From NCBI RefSeq assembly GCF_004343775.1, contig NZ_PTXL01000010.1, positions 62,001 through 126,000 on the forward strand: a stretch of DNA of 64,000 bases, read 5' to 3'. This DNA comes from Burkholderia sp. SRS-46. GTDB lineage: Bacteria > Pseudomonadota > Gammaproteobacteria > Burkholderiales > Burkholderiaceae. The translations under genes and the position numbers were made by a program. Below are positions 45,565-54,696 of this stretch, in pieces. Each line of letters begins with the position of its first letter. The stretch's first letter is position 1. The notes beneath the pieces are model-generated. The model was given only the letters and a program-made list of their open reading frames with translations. It had not been told where the DNA came from and ran no database searches.

Positions 45565-46284
45565 ATGGATAACCTGATGACAAGCGCCGTCGGCCTGATC
45601 GCGTCCGAGACGCGCCAGGTCGAGACGGCCGCCCAGAACGTGGCGAATCTCGCCACGCCTGGCTACAAGCGGCTGATAACGTTCGCCGATGCCGTATCGC
45701 AAGCTGAGACCTCGCTGCCGTCCCATCTTTCTCATGATCGGGTCGATCGTCGCGATGCCACCGACTTCAAGCCGGGCCGCATGATGCATACCGGCAATCC
45801 GCTCGACCTCGCGCTCGCGAGCGAGGGATTCTTCGCACTCGCGACGCCCGGGGGCCTCGCCTATTCTCGCGGCGGATCGTTCCAACTCGACGCGAATGGT
45901 CGCTTCGTCACGCCGGAGGGATGGGTGTTGCAAGGCAACGGCGGCGGCGATGTCGTGGTTCGCTCCCAGAACTGGCGCGTCCTCGCCGACGGAACTGTGC
46001 TCGACGATGGCCAGCCTGTTGCTGTCATCGGCACGGCCTCGTTCGCCCATCCGAACCAGCTCGCGCGCCTCGGCAAAGGTTTGTACGGGGCCAATGGAGC
46101 ACAACCGGTCGAACTGACAGATCCGCGCGTTCTGCAGGGCTACCTGGAGACGTCGAATGTGGCGAACGGCGACGAGATGATCCGGATGATGGCAGCCATG
46201 CGAAGAATCGAGGCGGGACAGAAGCTGGTCCACGTGTACGACGACATGATGGGCGCGGTCCTGCAACGACTGGGAGACATGTAA
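45565..46284 (+). CDS. flgF: FlgF, proximal rod protein
   Basis: The 239-residue product has the N-terminal rod/hook motif (AAQNVANLATPGYKR), a central rod-protein region (LDLALASEGFFALATPGG) and the matching C-terminal helix, as in FlgF. It assembles in the proximal rod. flgG follows three bases later. Confidence 0.92.
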   Translation: MDNLMTSAVGLIASETRQVETAAQNVANLATPGYKRLITFADAVSQAETSLPSHLSHDRVDRRDATDFKPGRMMHTGNPLDLALASEGFFALATPGGLAYSRGGSFQLDANGRFVTPEGWVLQGNGGGDVVVRSQNWRVLADGTVLDDGQPVAVIGTASFAHPNQLARLGKGLYGANGAQPVELTDPRVLQGYLETSNVANGDEMIRMMAAMRRIEAGQKLVHVYDDMMGAVLQRLGDM

Positions 46285-46286
46285 TC

Positions 46287-47060
46287 GTGAATAACGTGTT
46301 CTATATCGGCGCGACAGGGCTCGATGCGCAGCAAACCGCCATCGATGTCACCGCGAACAACATCGCCAACGTGAATACGCCGGCCTTCAAGCGTGGCGCG
46401 GTTGCGTTTACCGAAATGCTCACGACGGCCCCCGCTTCGCTGTCGCGCAATTACTCGAGCGAAATGGCGAATACACCGGCCGGCGTGGCCGCTGATGCTT
46501 CGCTTCATGTGTATGCGCCGGGCACGCTGCGGTCAACAGGAAACACCTACGATCTTGCCGTGCGCGGCGACGGCTTTATTGAGCTGGCGCCTGATTCCGG
46601 GCAAACGCTGCTCTGGCGCGGCGGCACCTTGCGTGTCGGTGCCGACGGCTATCTCGCCACGGCAGACGGCCGACGCCTGCGGGCGATGATCTCCGTCCCG
46701 AGGGACGCGTCCGCGATCACGATCTCGGCCACCGGTCAGGTCCAGGCTACCGTGCCGAGCCAGACGGACCCGCTCAACATCGGCGAAATCGAATTGCTCA
46801 TGCCTGCCGACGTGCGAACGCTCGAATCCGTCGGCGGTGGCGTCTATCGCACGCGCGACGATGCACTGTCCTTGACCCGCGTCCGTCCTGGAGAGGACAA
46901 CGCGGGTTTGCTGGCGCAGGGTTTCAGCGAGGCGTCGAACGTCTCGTTGTCCGATGAACTCGTCGGGCTCATGCTCTATCAGCGGACCTACGCGGCTAAT
47001 GCCCGGCTCGTTCAGGTCGGCGATGAACTGATGTCGATCGCCAACGGACTCAAGCGATGA
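46287..47060 (+). CDS. flgG: FlgG, distal rod protein
   Basis: This 257-residue protein, started by GTG with GGGAG upstream, has the typical DVTANNIANVNTPAFKR motif, the central VRGDGFIELAPDSG region and the C-terminal NVSLSDELVGLMLYQRTYAAN segment of FlgG. It forms the distal rod. It overlaps flgA by 4 bases. Confidence 0.93.
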   Translation: MNNVFYIGATGLDAQQTAIDVTANNIANVNTPAFKRGAVAFTEMLTTAPASLSRNYSSEMANTPAGVAADASLHVYAPGTLRSTGNTYDLAVRGDGFIELAPDSGQTLLWRGGTLRVGADGYLATADGRRLRAMISVPRDASAITISATGQVQATVPSQTDPLNIGEIELLMPADVRTLESVGGGVYRTRDDALSLTRVRPGEDNAGLLAQGFSEASNVSLSDELVGLMLYQRTYAANARLVQVGDELMSIANGLKR

Positions 47061-47827
47061 TGTCTCTTCTGTTTGGGAAGGGCGCACGCATCCTCAGCGG
47101 GCAGGCGCTGCGCCACTATCTGCTGTACCTCGGGATCGTCGCATCCGGCATCGCGGTCGCTGCGCCCGCCATGGACGCCGCACTCCACTTCCGGTCCGAG
47201 GCCACCATTCGCGCGCCGACGCTCAAGCTTTCGGACGTCGCTGACCTCACGCCCTTGCCGGAGCCCCTGCGGCAACGCGCCGCTGATCTCATCGTGCTGG
47301 CGTTGGCACCCGAGGCAACGCGGGTGCGCGTCGACGCGCGCCGGCTCGCCCAGGCTGCTCGGCGGGGCATGCCGATGCTCGCCCCTTGGCTGGCCGATGT
47401 GCCGGCGGCCGATATCGCTGTTTCACGAGACCATGGTGACAAAGCGATCGACCCTGCACCGCACACCTGCGGCATCGTGCTTACAGACCTGCTCGCGGCA
47501 ACCGCGGTGTCGGCCGATCAGCTTCGGTCCGCTCCCTGCCCTGACAGCGGTGCGCGGCAGGCATGGCGCTACGACCCGGACTCACATGTGGTGCGCGCTG
47601 TCAGGGATATGACCGCAGGGGAAATCGTGTTGCTGCCCACCGCGTCACGCCTCGCCACCGTCCGGCGCGGGGAGCACGTGAGGCAGACCGTGCGTGTGGG
47701 CGCTGTCACCATCGTCCAGTCCGGCACGGCGCTGACCGATGCCGGTCTCAACCGAACCGCTTCTGTCCTGACCGGCAACGCCGGTACGCAGATGTGGCGT
47801 CTTCCCGTTGACGATCAAGGGTCCTGA
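47057..47827 (+). CDS. flgA: FlgA, P-ring chaperone
   Basis: The 256-residue product has an N-terminal export signal (hydrophobic near residues 20-35) and a C-terminal SAF-type domain (about residues 175-256, with TAGEIVLLP and VRQTVRVGAVTIVQSG), as in FlgA, the periplasmic chaperone for FlgI. Two adjacent ATG codons form the start. flgH follows after one base. Confidence 0.88.
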   Translation: MMSLLFGKGARILSGQALRHYLLYLGIVASGIAVAAPAMDAALHFRSEATIRAPTLKLSDVADLTPLPEPLRQRAADLIVLALAPEATRVRVDARRLAQAARRGMPMLAPWLADVPAADIAVSRDHGDKAIDPAPHTCGIVLTDLLAATAVSADQLRSAPCPDSGARQAWRYDPDSHVVRAVRDMTAGEIVLLPTASRLATVRRGEHVRQTVRVGAVTIVQSGTALTDAGLNRTASVLTGNAGTQMWRLPVDDQGS

Positions 47828-47828
47828 C

Positions 47829-48419
47829 ATGCTGCATCGCATTGCTTTCGCCCTATGCGTCGGCCTCGTCGCGCTATTGCTCGCATCGGGCTCCGCGGGC
47901 GCTGCCGATCTATATCAGGATTCGGCTTATCGGTCACTGACGTCCGACCGGCGCGCTTCCCGTACCGGCGACATCGTCACCGTTCTCGTCTACGAGAGTT
48001 CAACCGCTAGCAACACCGCAGATACGTCGACCAAGACCAACGTCGGCGTGCAAGGCAGCATCACGACACAATACGCGGGGCAGAATGCTGCGCAGATCGG
48101 CCTGGGAGACAACTATGGCGGCAAAGGTCAGATCCAGCGCACGGGTCGTCTGCTGGCGCAACTGAGTGCCCACGTGATCGACGTCACTGCGGCCGGCGAT
48201 CTGCTCGTGACGGGAACCCAGGAAATCGACGTCAACGGTGAAAAGACACAGATCCGGGTCGAGGGCCGCGTACGCCCAGTCGACATCGCTGCAAACAATA
48301 CGGTCCTGTCTACGCGCCTGGCCGACGCGAAGATCGACTACGTCGGCGAAGGGTTCATCACCGACCGCTCGCGTCCCGGCCTGATTCCCCGTTTTCTCGC
48401 ATGGCTAGGCCTATGGTAA
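47829..48419 (+). CDS. flgH: FlgH, L-ring protein lacking the lipobox Cys
   Basis: This 196-residue protein has the FlgH core (DIVTVLVYESSTASN, RTGRLLAQLSAHV, GDLLVTGTQEIDVNGEK, GRVRPVDIAANNTV, then YVGEG). FlgH normally is an outer-membrane lipoprotein, but here the signal peptide ends LLLASGSAGAADLY with no Cys at the cleavage site, so it is probably cut by signal peptidase I and not lipidated. That should weaken or change L-ring anchoring. It overlaps flgI by 7 bases. Confidence 0.92.
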   Translation: MLHRIAFALCVGLVALLLASGSAGAADLYQDSAYRSLTSDRRASRTGDIVTVLVYESSTASNTADTSTKTNVGVQGSITTQYAGQNAAQIGLGDNYGGKGQIQRTGRLLAQLSAHVIDVTAAGDLLVTGTQEIDVNGEKTQIRVEGRVRPVDIAANNTVLSTRLADAKIDYVGEGFITDRSRPGLIPRFLAWLGLW

Positions 48420-49534
48420 AGCGTTCCCTCGCGCGCATCGCATGGATGCTTTGTTTCGTTTCGGCCGGTGCCAGCGGCGCACCGACTGACGTTCGTCTCA
48501 AGGATCTCGGCCGATTTCTCGGCTGGCGTGACAACATGCTGGTCGGCTACGGCATCGTGACAGGCTTGTCGGGGTCGGGCGATACCCCGCGCAACCAGGC
48601 CACGCGCCAGGCCATGACGAACATGCTGTCTCAGTTCGACCTGAACCTGGCCCAGGATCAGTTGCAAAGCCGTAATGCCGCCATGGTCATGATCACTGCA
48701 TCGCTGCCGCCCACGGCCGATGTCGGTGACAAACTCGACGTCAACGTCACGTCGATGGGCGATGCCCGCAGCTTGTCCGGCGGCACCCTGATCATGACGC
48801 CATTGCAAGGTCCGGATCGGAAAACCTACGCGCTCGCGCAAGGCCCGGTTTCCGTCGGCGGCTACCGCTATGACGCCAACGGCAACTTGCGCCAGAAGAA
48901 CCATCCCACCGCCGGCACCATTCCCGAAGGCGCTACGGTCGAAGTGAGGGTCACGGCCGAGCTCGTCAATCGCAACGGCTATCTCAACTTCATCCTGAAG
49001 GACGCCGACGCCAGCACGGCCGAACGCATTGCCACGCAGATCAACCGCTCGTTGGGCGGTGGCATCGCGCAGTCGGTCGACGCGAAAACCGTGCGGATAC
49101 GCGCCCCGCTGGATGGCAGTGGGCTGAACGGATACGTCGCACGCATCGAATCGCTCGTCGTAACGCCCGACCAGCGCTCGCGCATCGTGATCAACGAACG
49201 CACAGGCACAGTCGTAGCTGGCGGTGATATGCGCATCGCGCCCATCACAATCTCGCATGGCGACATCAAGGTCACGGTTGCGACCCAGTACAACGCATCG
49301 CAACCGGCCCTTATCGGCATAGCTGGCCCCGAAGTGCGCAGCTTGATCGTCGGGAACAGTGAAATGTTCGTCGACGAGCCGGGCCAGACGGTTGCCGCCT
49401 CGTTTTCTCATGGCACCGTCGGGGAACTCGTCCAAGCCCTCAAGGCCAGCCGCGTCAGCACGCGAGACGTGATTGCGATCCTCGAGGCGATCAAGGCCGC
49501 CGGCGCGCTACATGCTGACATCATCGTTCAATAA
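48413..49534 (+). CDS. flgI: FlgI, P-ring protein
   Basis: The 373-residue product has a signal peptide and the conserved FlgI sequence, for example RLKDLGRFLGWRDNMLVGYG, and LVGYGIVTGLSGSGD, through to the C-terminal LVQALKA and IAILEAIKAAGALHAD segments. It forms the periplasmic P ring around the rod. ATG 48413 inside the flgH end is preferred to the upstream ATG 48401. A presumed coupling with flgH follows. Confidence 0.94.
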   Translation: MVKRSLARIAWMLCFVSAGASGAPTDVRLKDLGRFLGWRDNMLVGYGIVTGLSGSGDTPRNQATRQAMTNMLSQFDLNLAQDQLQSRNAAMVMITASLPPTADVGDKLDVNVTSMGDARSLSGGTLIMTPLQGPDRKTYALAQGPVSVGGYRYDANGNLRQKNHPTAGTIPEGATVEVRVTAELVNRNGYLNFILKDADASTAERIATQINRSLGGGIAQSVDAKTVRIRAPLDGSGLNGYVARIESLVVTPDQRSRIVINERTGTVVAGGDMRIAPITISHGDIKVTVATQYNASQPALIGIAGPEVRSLIVGNSEMFVDEPGQTVAASFSHGTVGELVQALKASRVSTRDVIAILEAIKAAGALHADIIVQ

Positions 49535-49545
49535 GGAGCCCGCAC

Positions 49546-49911
49546 ATGACCATCGACCTGGTCGCGGCCATTGCCGCCAAGGCACTTGACGGATTGTTCG
49601 CGCGCCAAACCGCTACCGCGCAGAACATCGCAAACGCCAATTCCGTAGGCTACGTCCCCATGCGTGTGTCTTTCGAAGCGGCGCTTCGCGATGCGGCAGA
49701 AACGCATCCAGGTGATACCGCCGCGACGCAACTGGCACGCATCCAGTCCGTCGCGCCGTCGATCGACGCGCCGTTGCCGATTGACGTCAACACCGTACGC
49801 CTGGACAACGAAATCGCGTCCGCCTCCGAGACCGCGGCACGCTACGCGATGCTGATCGGAATGCTCGACCGGACGCTGCAAATTCGTCAACTGGCTATCA
49901 AGGGAGCATAA
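49546..49911 (+). CDS. flgB: FlgB, proximal rod protein
   Basis: This 121-residue protein has the FlgB motif TATAQNIANANSVGYVPMRV and a C-terminal helix, and precedes flgC as usual. AAGGAG lies before the ATG. It forms part of the proximal rod. Confidence 0.9.
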   Translation: MTIDLVAAIAAKALDGLFARQTATAQNIANANSVGYVPMRVSFEAALRDAAETHPGDTAATQLARIQSVAPSIDAPLPIDVNTVRLDNEIASASETAARYAMLIGMLDRTLQIRQLAIKGA

Positions 49912-49914
49912 GCC

Positions 49915-50361
49915 ATGGGAGACAGCCTTTTCGCGATCGCGCGCTCCGGCCTGGACGTCGAACGTCAACGCATGGATGTGATCGCTCAGAACCTCGCCAA
50001 TGCCGGCACGACCCGAACCGCGGACGGACAACCCTACCATCCGCTGAAGCTCGTCTCCGGCCCGCGACTCGGCGGGACATTCGACGATCACCTGAATCGC
50101 GGCAGCGAACTGTCGAATCTCGGGATGACAGGCGTCCAGAGCTACGGGATCGAGCGGGTCGATACCCCGCCGCGCATGGTTTACGACCCGGCCCACCCCC
50201 ATGCCGACGCCAAGGGCTTCGTCGCCTATCCCGGCATCGATCACGCCGGCGAAATGACGCTGATGGTTCAAACCCTGCGCAGCTACGAAGCTGACACGGT
50301 CATCTTTAACGCGGCGCGCTCGATGTACATGCGCGCCTTGGAGCTTGGAGCTCGTTCATGA
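49915..50361 (+). CDS. flgC: FlgC, proximal rod protein
   Basis: The 148-residue product has the FlgC motif DVERQRMDVIAQNLANAGTT (with the usual RT-x-DG continuation) and the C-terminal ANVEVDAEM-like region. It overlaps fliE by 4 bases. It joins FlgB and FlgF in the proximal rod. Confidence 0.92.
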   Translation: MGDSLFAIARSGLDVERQRMDVIAQNLANAGTTRTADGQPYHPLKLVSGPRLGGTFDDHLNRGSELSNLGMTGVQSYGIERVDTPPRMVYDPAHPHADAKGFVAYPGIDHAGEMTLMVQTLRSYEADTVIFNAARSMYMRALELGARS

Positions 50362-50666
50362 GCGCATACCCGGCCGAAGCCATATCCCCGCTCCTGGATG
50401 CGACGCGTTCGGAACAGTTGGTCGGTTCGCCCTTCCCGGTACAAGGCCACGGGTTCTCGGACTGGCTGGTTGCCGGCGCAACGCGCGTCGATCACGCCGC
50501 CTCGCAGGCCGACAACGCGGTCGCCCGATTTGCCCTCGATGGCGCCGTGCCCCCTCACCAGGTCATGATCGCGCTGGAGGAAGCCCGTATGTCGCTGCAA
50601 TTTGCATTGCAGGTCCGCGCGCGCCTCGTCGAGGGATATCAAGAATTGATGCGCATGCAGCTCTAA
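50358..50666 (+). CDS. fliE: FliE, MS-ring/rod junction protein
   Basis: This 102-residue helical protein has the FliE C-terminal pattern (MIALEEARMSLQFALQVRAR, then LVEGYQELMRMQL). FliE joins the MS ring to the rod and is the first export substrate. The order flgB-flgC-fliE-fliF is standard. Confidence 0.9.
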   Translation: MSAYPAEAISPLLDATRSEQLVGSPFPVQGHGFSDWLVAGATRVDHAASQADNAVARFALDGAVPPHQVMIALEEARMSLQFALQVRARLVEGYQELMRMQL

Positions 50667-50669
50667 ACC

Positions 50670-52145
50670 ATGGAATCTCTGCTTTCCCGTATTCGCGCCG
50701 CGTTCGCCGACGCGTCGCCGCGCCGCCAGCTGGCCGGTATCGCTGTCCTCGTCGCCCTGATCGCCTCGTTGATCGCGGCGGGCTACGTCGTGCTGCGTCC
50801 GCGCTATCAAGTCCTGTTCCGCGATCTGAAGCCGCAGGATGCAGCATCGATCATCGCGGAACTTGAACGACAAAAGGTGCCGTTCCAAGTCGACGAGTCG
50901 TCCTCCGCGATCCTGGTTCCTGCTGCCGATGCCCAAACCACCCGCCTGAAGTTGATGAGCAGCGACCTGCGGCTTCAAGGCGCGGTCGGCTTCGAACTGT
51001 TCAGTAATTCAGATCTCGGTCTGACCGATTTCGCCCAGAAGGTCAATTACCAGCGCGCACTACAAGGCGAACTCGCCCGCACCATCATGTCGCTCGATGA
51101 AATCGAACTGGCGCGCGTCCATCTGGCCTTTCCCGATTCATCGCTGTTCCGGCGTGCCGACGATCGGCCGAAGGCGTCCGTAGCGCTTTTCATGCGCAGC
51201 GGCCATACGCTCGGCCCCGACACGGTTCGCGGCATCCAGCGCCTGGTGGCCGCCGCAGTTCCACAAATGTCTGTCGCCGACGTGACTGTGGTCGATCAAC
51301 GTGGTCAACCGGCCGGAGGGCGTGACGTGCCCGTCGACGATCCGCGCTACGCACTTAAGCACGCGCTCGAGCGCGAGTACGAACGCAAGATCATCGCTCA
51401 GATCGTGCCATTGCTCGGATCTCGGCACGCGACCGTCAGCGTCGACGCAACGCTGAATTTCGATCAGGTACGCGTGACCAATGAGTCGGACCTCAGCCGA
51501 CCGATTGCAAGCGCCGGCGTCTCCGTTCCGCCGCCGCAGTCGCTCGGCGCGTTGGCCCGCACCGTGACATCGGCAGTAAGCCCCCCTCCCTTGCCCACGG
51601 TGCCGTCGACGGATGGCACCCGAACGGAACGCCGAACTGAACAGATCGTGTCGGCACCTGGGTCACTCAAGCATCTGAGCATCAGCGTCGTGGTCGACGA
51701 CGCACTCTCGGAAGACGCACTGGCGCAATTGAAATCCGTCGCAGCCGCAGCCGTCGGCGCCGACGCCGCACGAGGCGACACGGTCGTCGCCTTCTCCCGG
51801 CGGATTCCGCTGGACATCCCTCCGACGGGCAATTCGGAATCGGATCCGAGCCATGCGGCCAGTGCGGCCGACGTGATGCCGCCCAGGGTCGACGCACTCC
51901 GAATGCAGGCCGCAGCACCGGCAGACGGCGCGCAACGCATCCGCAATGGCTTCTCCATTCCAGGAGCGCCTATCTCGTACGTGCTCGCACTCGTCCTGAC
52001 GCTCGGCATCGGGCTGCTCTTGATGCGGCTGGCCGCTGGCCGCAAGCGGAGCGGATCGCGTTCGATGACGTCGTCCGAGCGCATCGAGTACGTCACGCGT
52101 CTGCGCGCCCTTCTTTCTGAAAGCCGGCAGCATCATGAAAGCTAA
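50670..52145 (+). CDS. fliF: FliF, MS-ring protein
   Basis: The 491-residue product has two membrane segments (about residues 23-42 and 430-452), the YscJ/FliF ring-building domain with FRDLKPQDAASIIAELERQ, and the beta-collar region. It is somewhat short for FliF, and the cytoplasmic C-terminus (after residue 452) ends in an Arg/Ser/His-rich sequence without the usual FliG-binding helix (the acidic/Leu tail ending near WV). This fits the lack of a normal FliG gene downstream. It overlaps the next gene by 11 bases. Confidence 0.92.
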   Translation: MESLLSRIRAAFADASPRRQLAGIAVLVALIASLIAAGYVVLRPRYQVLFRDLKPQDAASIIAELERQKVPFQVDESSSAILVPAADAQTTRLKLMSSDLRLQGAVGFELFSNSDLGLTDFAQKVNYQRALQGELARTIMSLDEIELARVHLAFPDSSLFRRADDRPKASVALFMRSGHTLGPDTVRGIQRLVAAAVPQMSVADVTVVDQRGQPAGGRDVPVDDPRYALKHALEREYERKIIAQIVPLLGSRHATVSVDATLNFDQVRVTNESDLSRPIASAGVSVPPPQSLGALARTVTSAVSPPPLPTVPSTDGTRTERRTEQIVSAPGSLKHLSISVVVDDALSEDALAQLKSVAAAAVGADAARGDTVVAFSRRIPLDIPPTGNSESDPSHAASAADVMPPRVDALRMQAAAPADGAQRIRNGFSIPGAPISYVLALVLTLGIGLLLMRLAAGRKRSGSRSMTSSERIEYVTRLRALLSESRQHHES

Positions 52146-52665
52146 CGCACGCGAATACACCGATCGCCGCCTGCGCGGCCTTGTCGCCGATCTCGCTTCC
52201 CGGCGACTCGACGACATCGAGGCAATCTGGCGTGCGCTCTCGGAAGGCGAGCGCGACCAACTGCGCCCGCTACTTGAAGAAGCTGCATCGCTCTTACCCG
52301 ACGCAAAGCAGGAATTCGCCTCGGTCTTGGCCCTCACACCGCCCGCTGGAGACCGACCCGACAGATCCGGACAACCGCCGGTGGCCGTCGAACGCCTGAT
52401 CGGACACTGGCCCGACTCGCTTCTCGTCCAGTTGCTCGGTTCTCTCGACAACGATCAACGCATGCGATGCCTCGCCGCCCGTCCCGAGTGGCGACAGCAC
52501 CCGACGTCTACGCTGGCGCCACGTGCGAGCGAAGCGCTCATGCGAGCCGCTGCGGACGCGGTCCAGGCGCTGCCGCCCGACGTCGTCGATCACAAAACGC
52601 CGTCGGTAACGCCAAAAACGTGGACACAGCGCCTTTCCAACCCTTTCCGCAGGGGCCGCGGATGA
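52135..52665 (+). CDS. Unrecognised protein in the fliG position
   Basis: A 176-residue protein lies exactly where fliG is expected, between fliF and fliH, overlapping both. FliG is about 330 residues with three armadillo-like domains, an EHPQ motif and a charged torque helix. Here I see only helical sequence with AVERLIGHWPDSLLVQLLGS and a Pro/Arg-rich end; there is no EHPQ and no room for the torque domain. It may be a reduced FliG or an SctK-type accessory protein that links the MS ring to the C ring. Confidence 0.75.
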   Translation: MKANAREYTDRRLRGLVADLASRRLDDIEAIWRALSEGERDQLRPLLEEAASLLPDAKQEFASVLALTPPAGDRPDRSGQPPVAVERLIGHWPDSLLVQLLGSLDNDQRMRCLAARPEWRQHPTSTLAPRASEALMRAAADAVQALPPDVVDHKTPSVTPKTWTQRLSNPFRRGRG

Positions 52666-53378
52666 CCACCGTCATCAAGGCCGGGCACGTGCTGGTGAGT
52701 GCGGATCGGCTACCGCTTGCCGCACCGCGCGCTCGTCTGGGTCAACCTTCTAACGCCTCGAACGACGCCACGCCTCAACCGTCCTCTGCAACGAACGGCG
52801 ACAACCCGCTTGCCCAGGAACGGGAGCAGTTACTGACTCGCATCGCTGCACTCGAAGCGGCACTGGCGGACCGCGACGCCGGTCTGGAGCCCAAAATGCG
52901 CGAAGCGTTCGCAACAGGCGTCGAAAATGGCCGAGCACAGGCGATCCGGGAGGAAGGCGAACGCATCGCCGCATTGAAGGCCGCCGCCGCTGCCGCTCGC
53001 GAGGATTTTGTCTCGCGCATGGCGGCGATCGACAAACTCGCAGTGGAGCTTGCGCTCACCGGACTTGAGCGGGTGCTGGGCGATACGGCGCGCTACGCGA
53101 CGCTCATCGGCGAAACCATCCGCCATCGCCTTGAATCGACGGTTGACGGATCGATCATCGCGATCCGTGTATCGGCTGCGGATTTCGACGAATCCGCCCA
53201 ACTCGCAGATCTGGCCGGCACGCTCGGCATCGCGCCGTCCATCACGCTCGTCGCCGACCCTTCGCTGCCGGCTGGCGCATGCTTCATCGACCTGACGCTG
53301 GGGAAGCTGGACGCCAGCATCCCGCACCAAATGCGCAACATCGCCGCGTCGCTTCGCGAGGTCTGCGCCGATGATTGA
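52662..53378 (+). CDS. fliH: FliH, ATPase stator/regulator
   Basis: This 238-residue protein has a disordered N-terminal third, a long helical middle (about residues 60-135) with regularly spaced small residues, and the C-terminal domain (about residues 140-230, ACFIDLTLGKLDASIPHQMR) of FliH. It binds FliI and FliN at the cytoplasmic face. It overlaps its neighbours by 4 and 8 bases. Confidence 0.82.
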   Translation: MTTVIKAGHVLVSADRLPLAAPRARLGQPSNASNDATPQPSSATNGDNPLAQEREQLLTRIAALEAALADRDAGLEPKMREAFATGVENGRAQAIREEGERIAALKAAAAAAREDFVSRMAAIDKLAVELALTGLERVLGDTARYATLIGETIRHRLESTVDGSIIAIRVSAADFDESAQLADLAGTLGIAPSITLVADPSLPAGACFIDLTLGKLDASIPHQMRNIAASLREVCADD

Positions 53379-54696
53379 GCGCCAGTCCGGCCATCGCTAC
53401 GTTGAAGCCATACGCCGATTCGATCCGGTCGTTCGCTTCGGTACTGTGACGCGTATCATGCCGACTTTCATTGAGGCGGACGGCCCGGGCGTGCCGGTCG
53501 GAACACTCTGCGTATTGGGAGAGCCTGGATCGCCCACCCTTCATGCGGAGGTCACCGGCGCGGAAGTCGGCCGCGTCACTCTAGCGCCCTATCAGGGCGT
53601 TGCGTCGCTCCGCATCGGCGACACGGTGCGCGCAATCGGTTCAGATGCGACGCTTCCGGTTGGCACAGCGTATCTCGGGCGGATTGTCGATCCGCTCGGT
53701 GCTCCGCTTGACGGAGGGCCGCCGATCACGTCAACGCATCCCTGGCCGCTTGCAGGTTTTCAAACTCCAGCGCTGGACCGCACCACGCCCGACCGGGTCC
53801 TTGAAACGGGTGTGCGGGCGATCGACACGATGCTGACGCTTGGTGCCGGACAGCGTATCGGCATTTTTGCGGGAAGCGGTGTCGGCAAGACCACGTTGCT
53901 CGCCACGCTGGCGCGCCATGTCGACGCGGATGTCTGCATTCTGTGCCTGGTTGGCGAACGCGGCCGGGAAGCGGAGGACTTCTGGCATCGCTCGCTAGGC
54001 GATGCCGCGCGTGCGCGTTCAGTCATGGTGATCGCCACCTCGGATCAGCCGGCCGTCCTGCGTGCACGCGGCGTATCCGCTGCGCTCGCTCACGCGGAGT
54101 ACTTTCGCGAACAAGGGCGGCATGTGCTGTTACTTCTCGATTCCGTCACGCGCTACGCCCTCGCGCTGCGAGAAATCGGCCTGGCTGCCGGCGAACCGCC
54201 AACGCTGCGTGCCTATACGCCAAGCGTGTTCGCCGCGCTGCCCAAAATTGTCGAGCGCTGCGGCGTGCTTCGCAGCGGTGGGGCAATCACCGCGCTAATG
54301 ACCGTACTGACCGAAACGGACGAAATCGACGATCCGATGGCGGAGACCATGCGTGCGCTGCTCGACGGCCACGTGGTGCTTACCCGCACGCTCGCGGAAC
54401 AGGGGCACTTTCCCGCCATCGACGTGACGCGAAGCATCAGCCGCATCATGCAGCACGTCGCGGACGACAATGCGCGCGGTCTCGCCACGCGCGCGCTCGC
54501 CGGCCTCTCGCGTTACGAGCGATCCCGCACCTTGATCGAAGCCGGTCTTTATGTAGCGGGCACGCATCCCGATCTCGACGATGCATTGCGCGTCCGGTCC
54601 GACTTGATTTCGTTTCTTCGGCAAGATGTTGGGCAATCAACGAGCCGCGACCGTGCACTCGCGCTATTGCGCGACATTCTTGGAGCTCCGTCATGA
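53371..54696 (+). CDS. fliI: FliI, flagellar export ATPase
   Basis: The 441-residue product is a FliI/SctN ATPase: Walker A AGSGVGKTT (about residues 167-175), LCLVGERGREAEDF, Walker B LLLLDSVTRYALALREIGLA (about residue 252 onward) and the R-T-L-AEQGHFPAID segment. It energises or primes type III export. It overlaps fliH by 8 and fliJ by 4 bases. Confidence 0.96.
   Translation: MIERQSGHRYVEAIRRFDPVVRFGTVTRIMPTFIEADGPGVPVGTLCVLGEPGSPTLHAEVTGAEVGRVTLAPYQGVASLRIGDTVRAIGSDATLPVGTAYLGRIVDPLGAPLDGGPPITSTHPWPLAGFQTPALDRTTPDRVLETGVRAIDTMLTLGAGQRIGIFAGSGVGKTTLLATLARHVDADVCILCLVGERGREAEDFWHRSLGDAARARSVMVIATSDQPAVLRARGVSAALAHAEYFREQGRHVLLLLDSVTRYALALREIGLAAGEPPTLRAYTPSVFAALPKIVERCGVLRSGGAITALMTVLTETDEIDDPMAETMRALLDGHVVLTRTLAEQGHFPAIDVTRSISRIMQHVADDNARGLATRALAGLSRYERSRTLIEAGLYVAGTHPDLDDALRVRSDLISFLRQDVGQSTSRDRALALLRDILGAPS

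Noticed and set aside
52135..52665. Frameshifted remnant of a full-length fliG
   Set aside because: fliH starts within its last bases, so there is no room for the missing half, and no FliG-like sequence was seen in the other frames.
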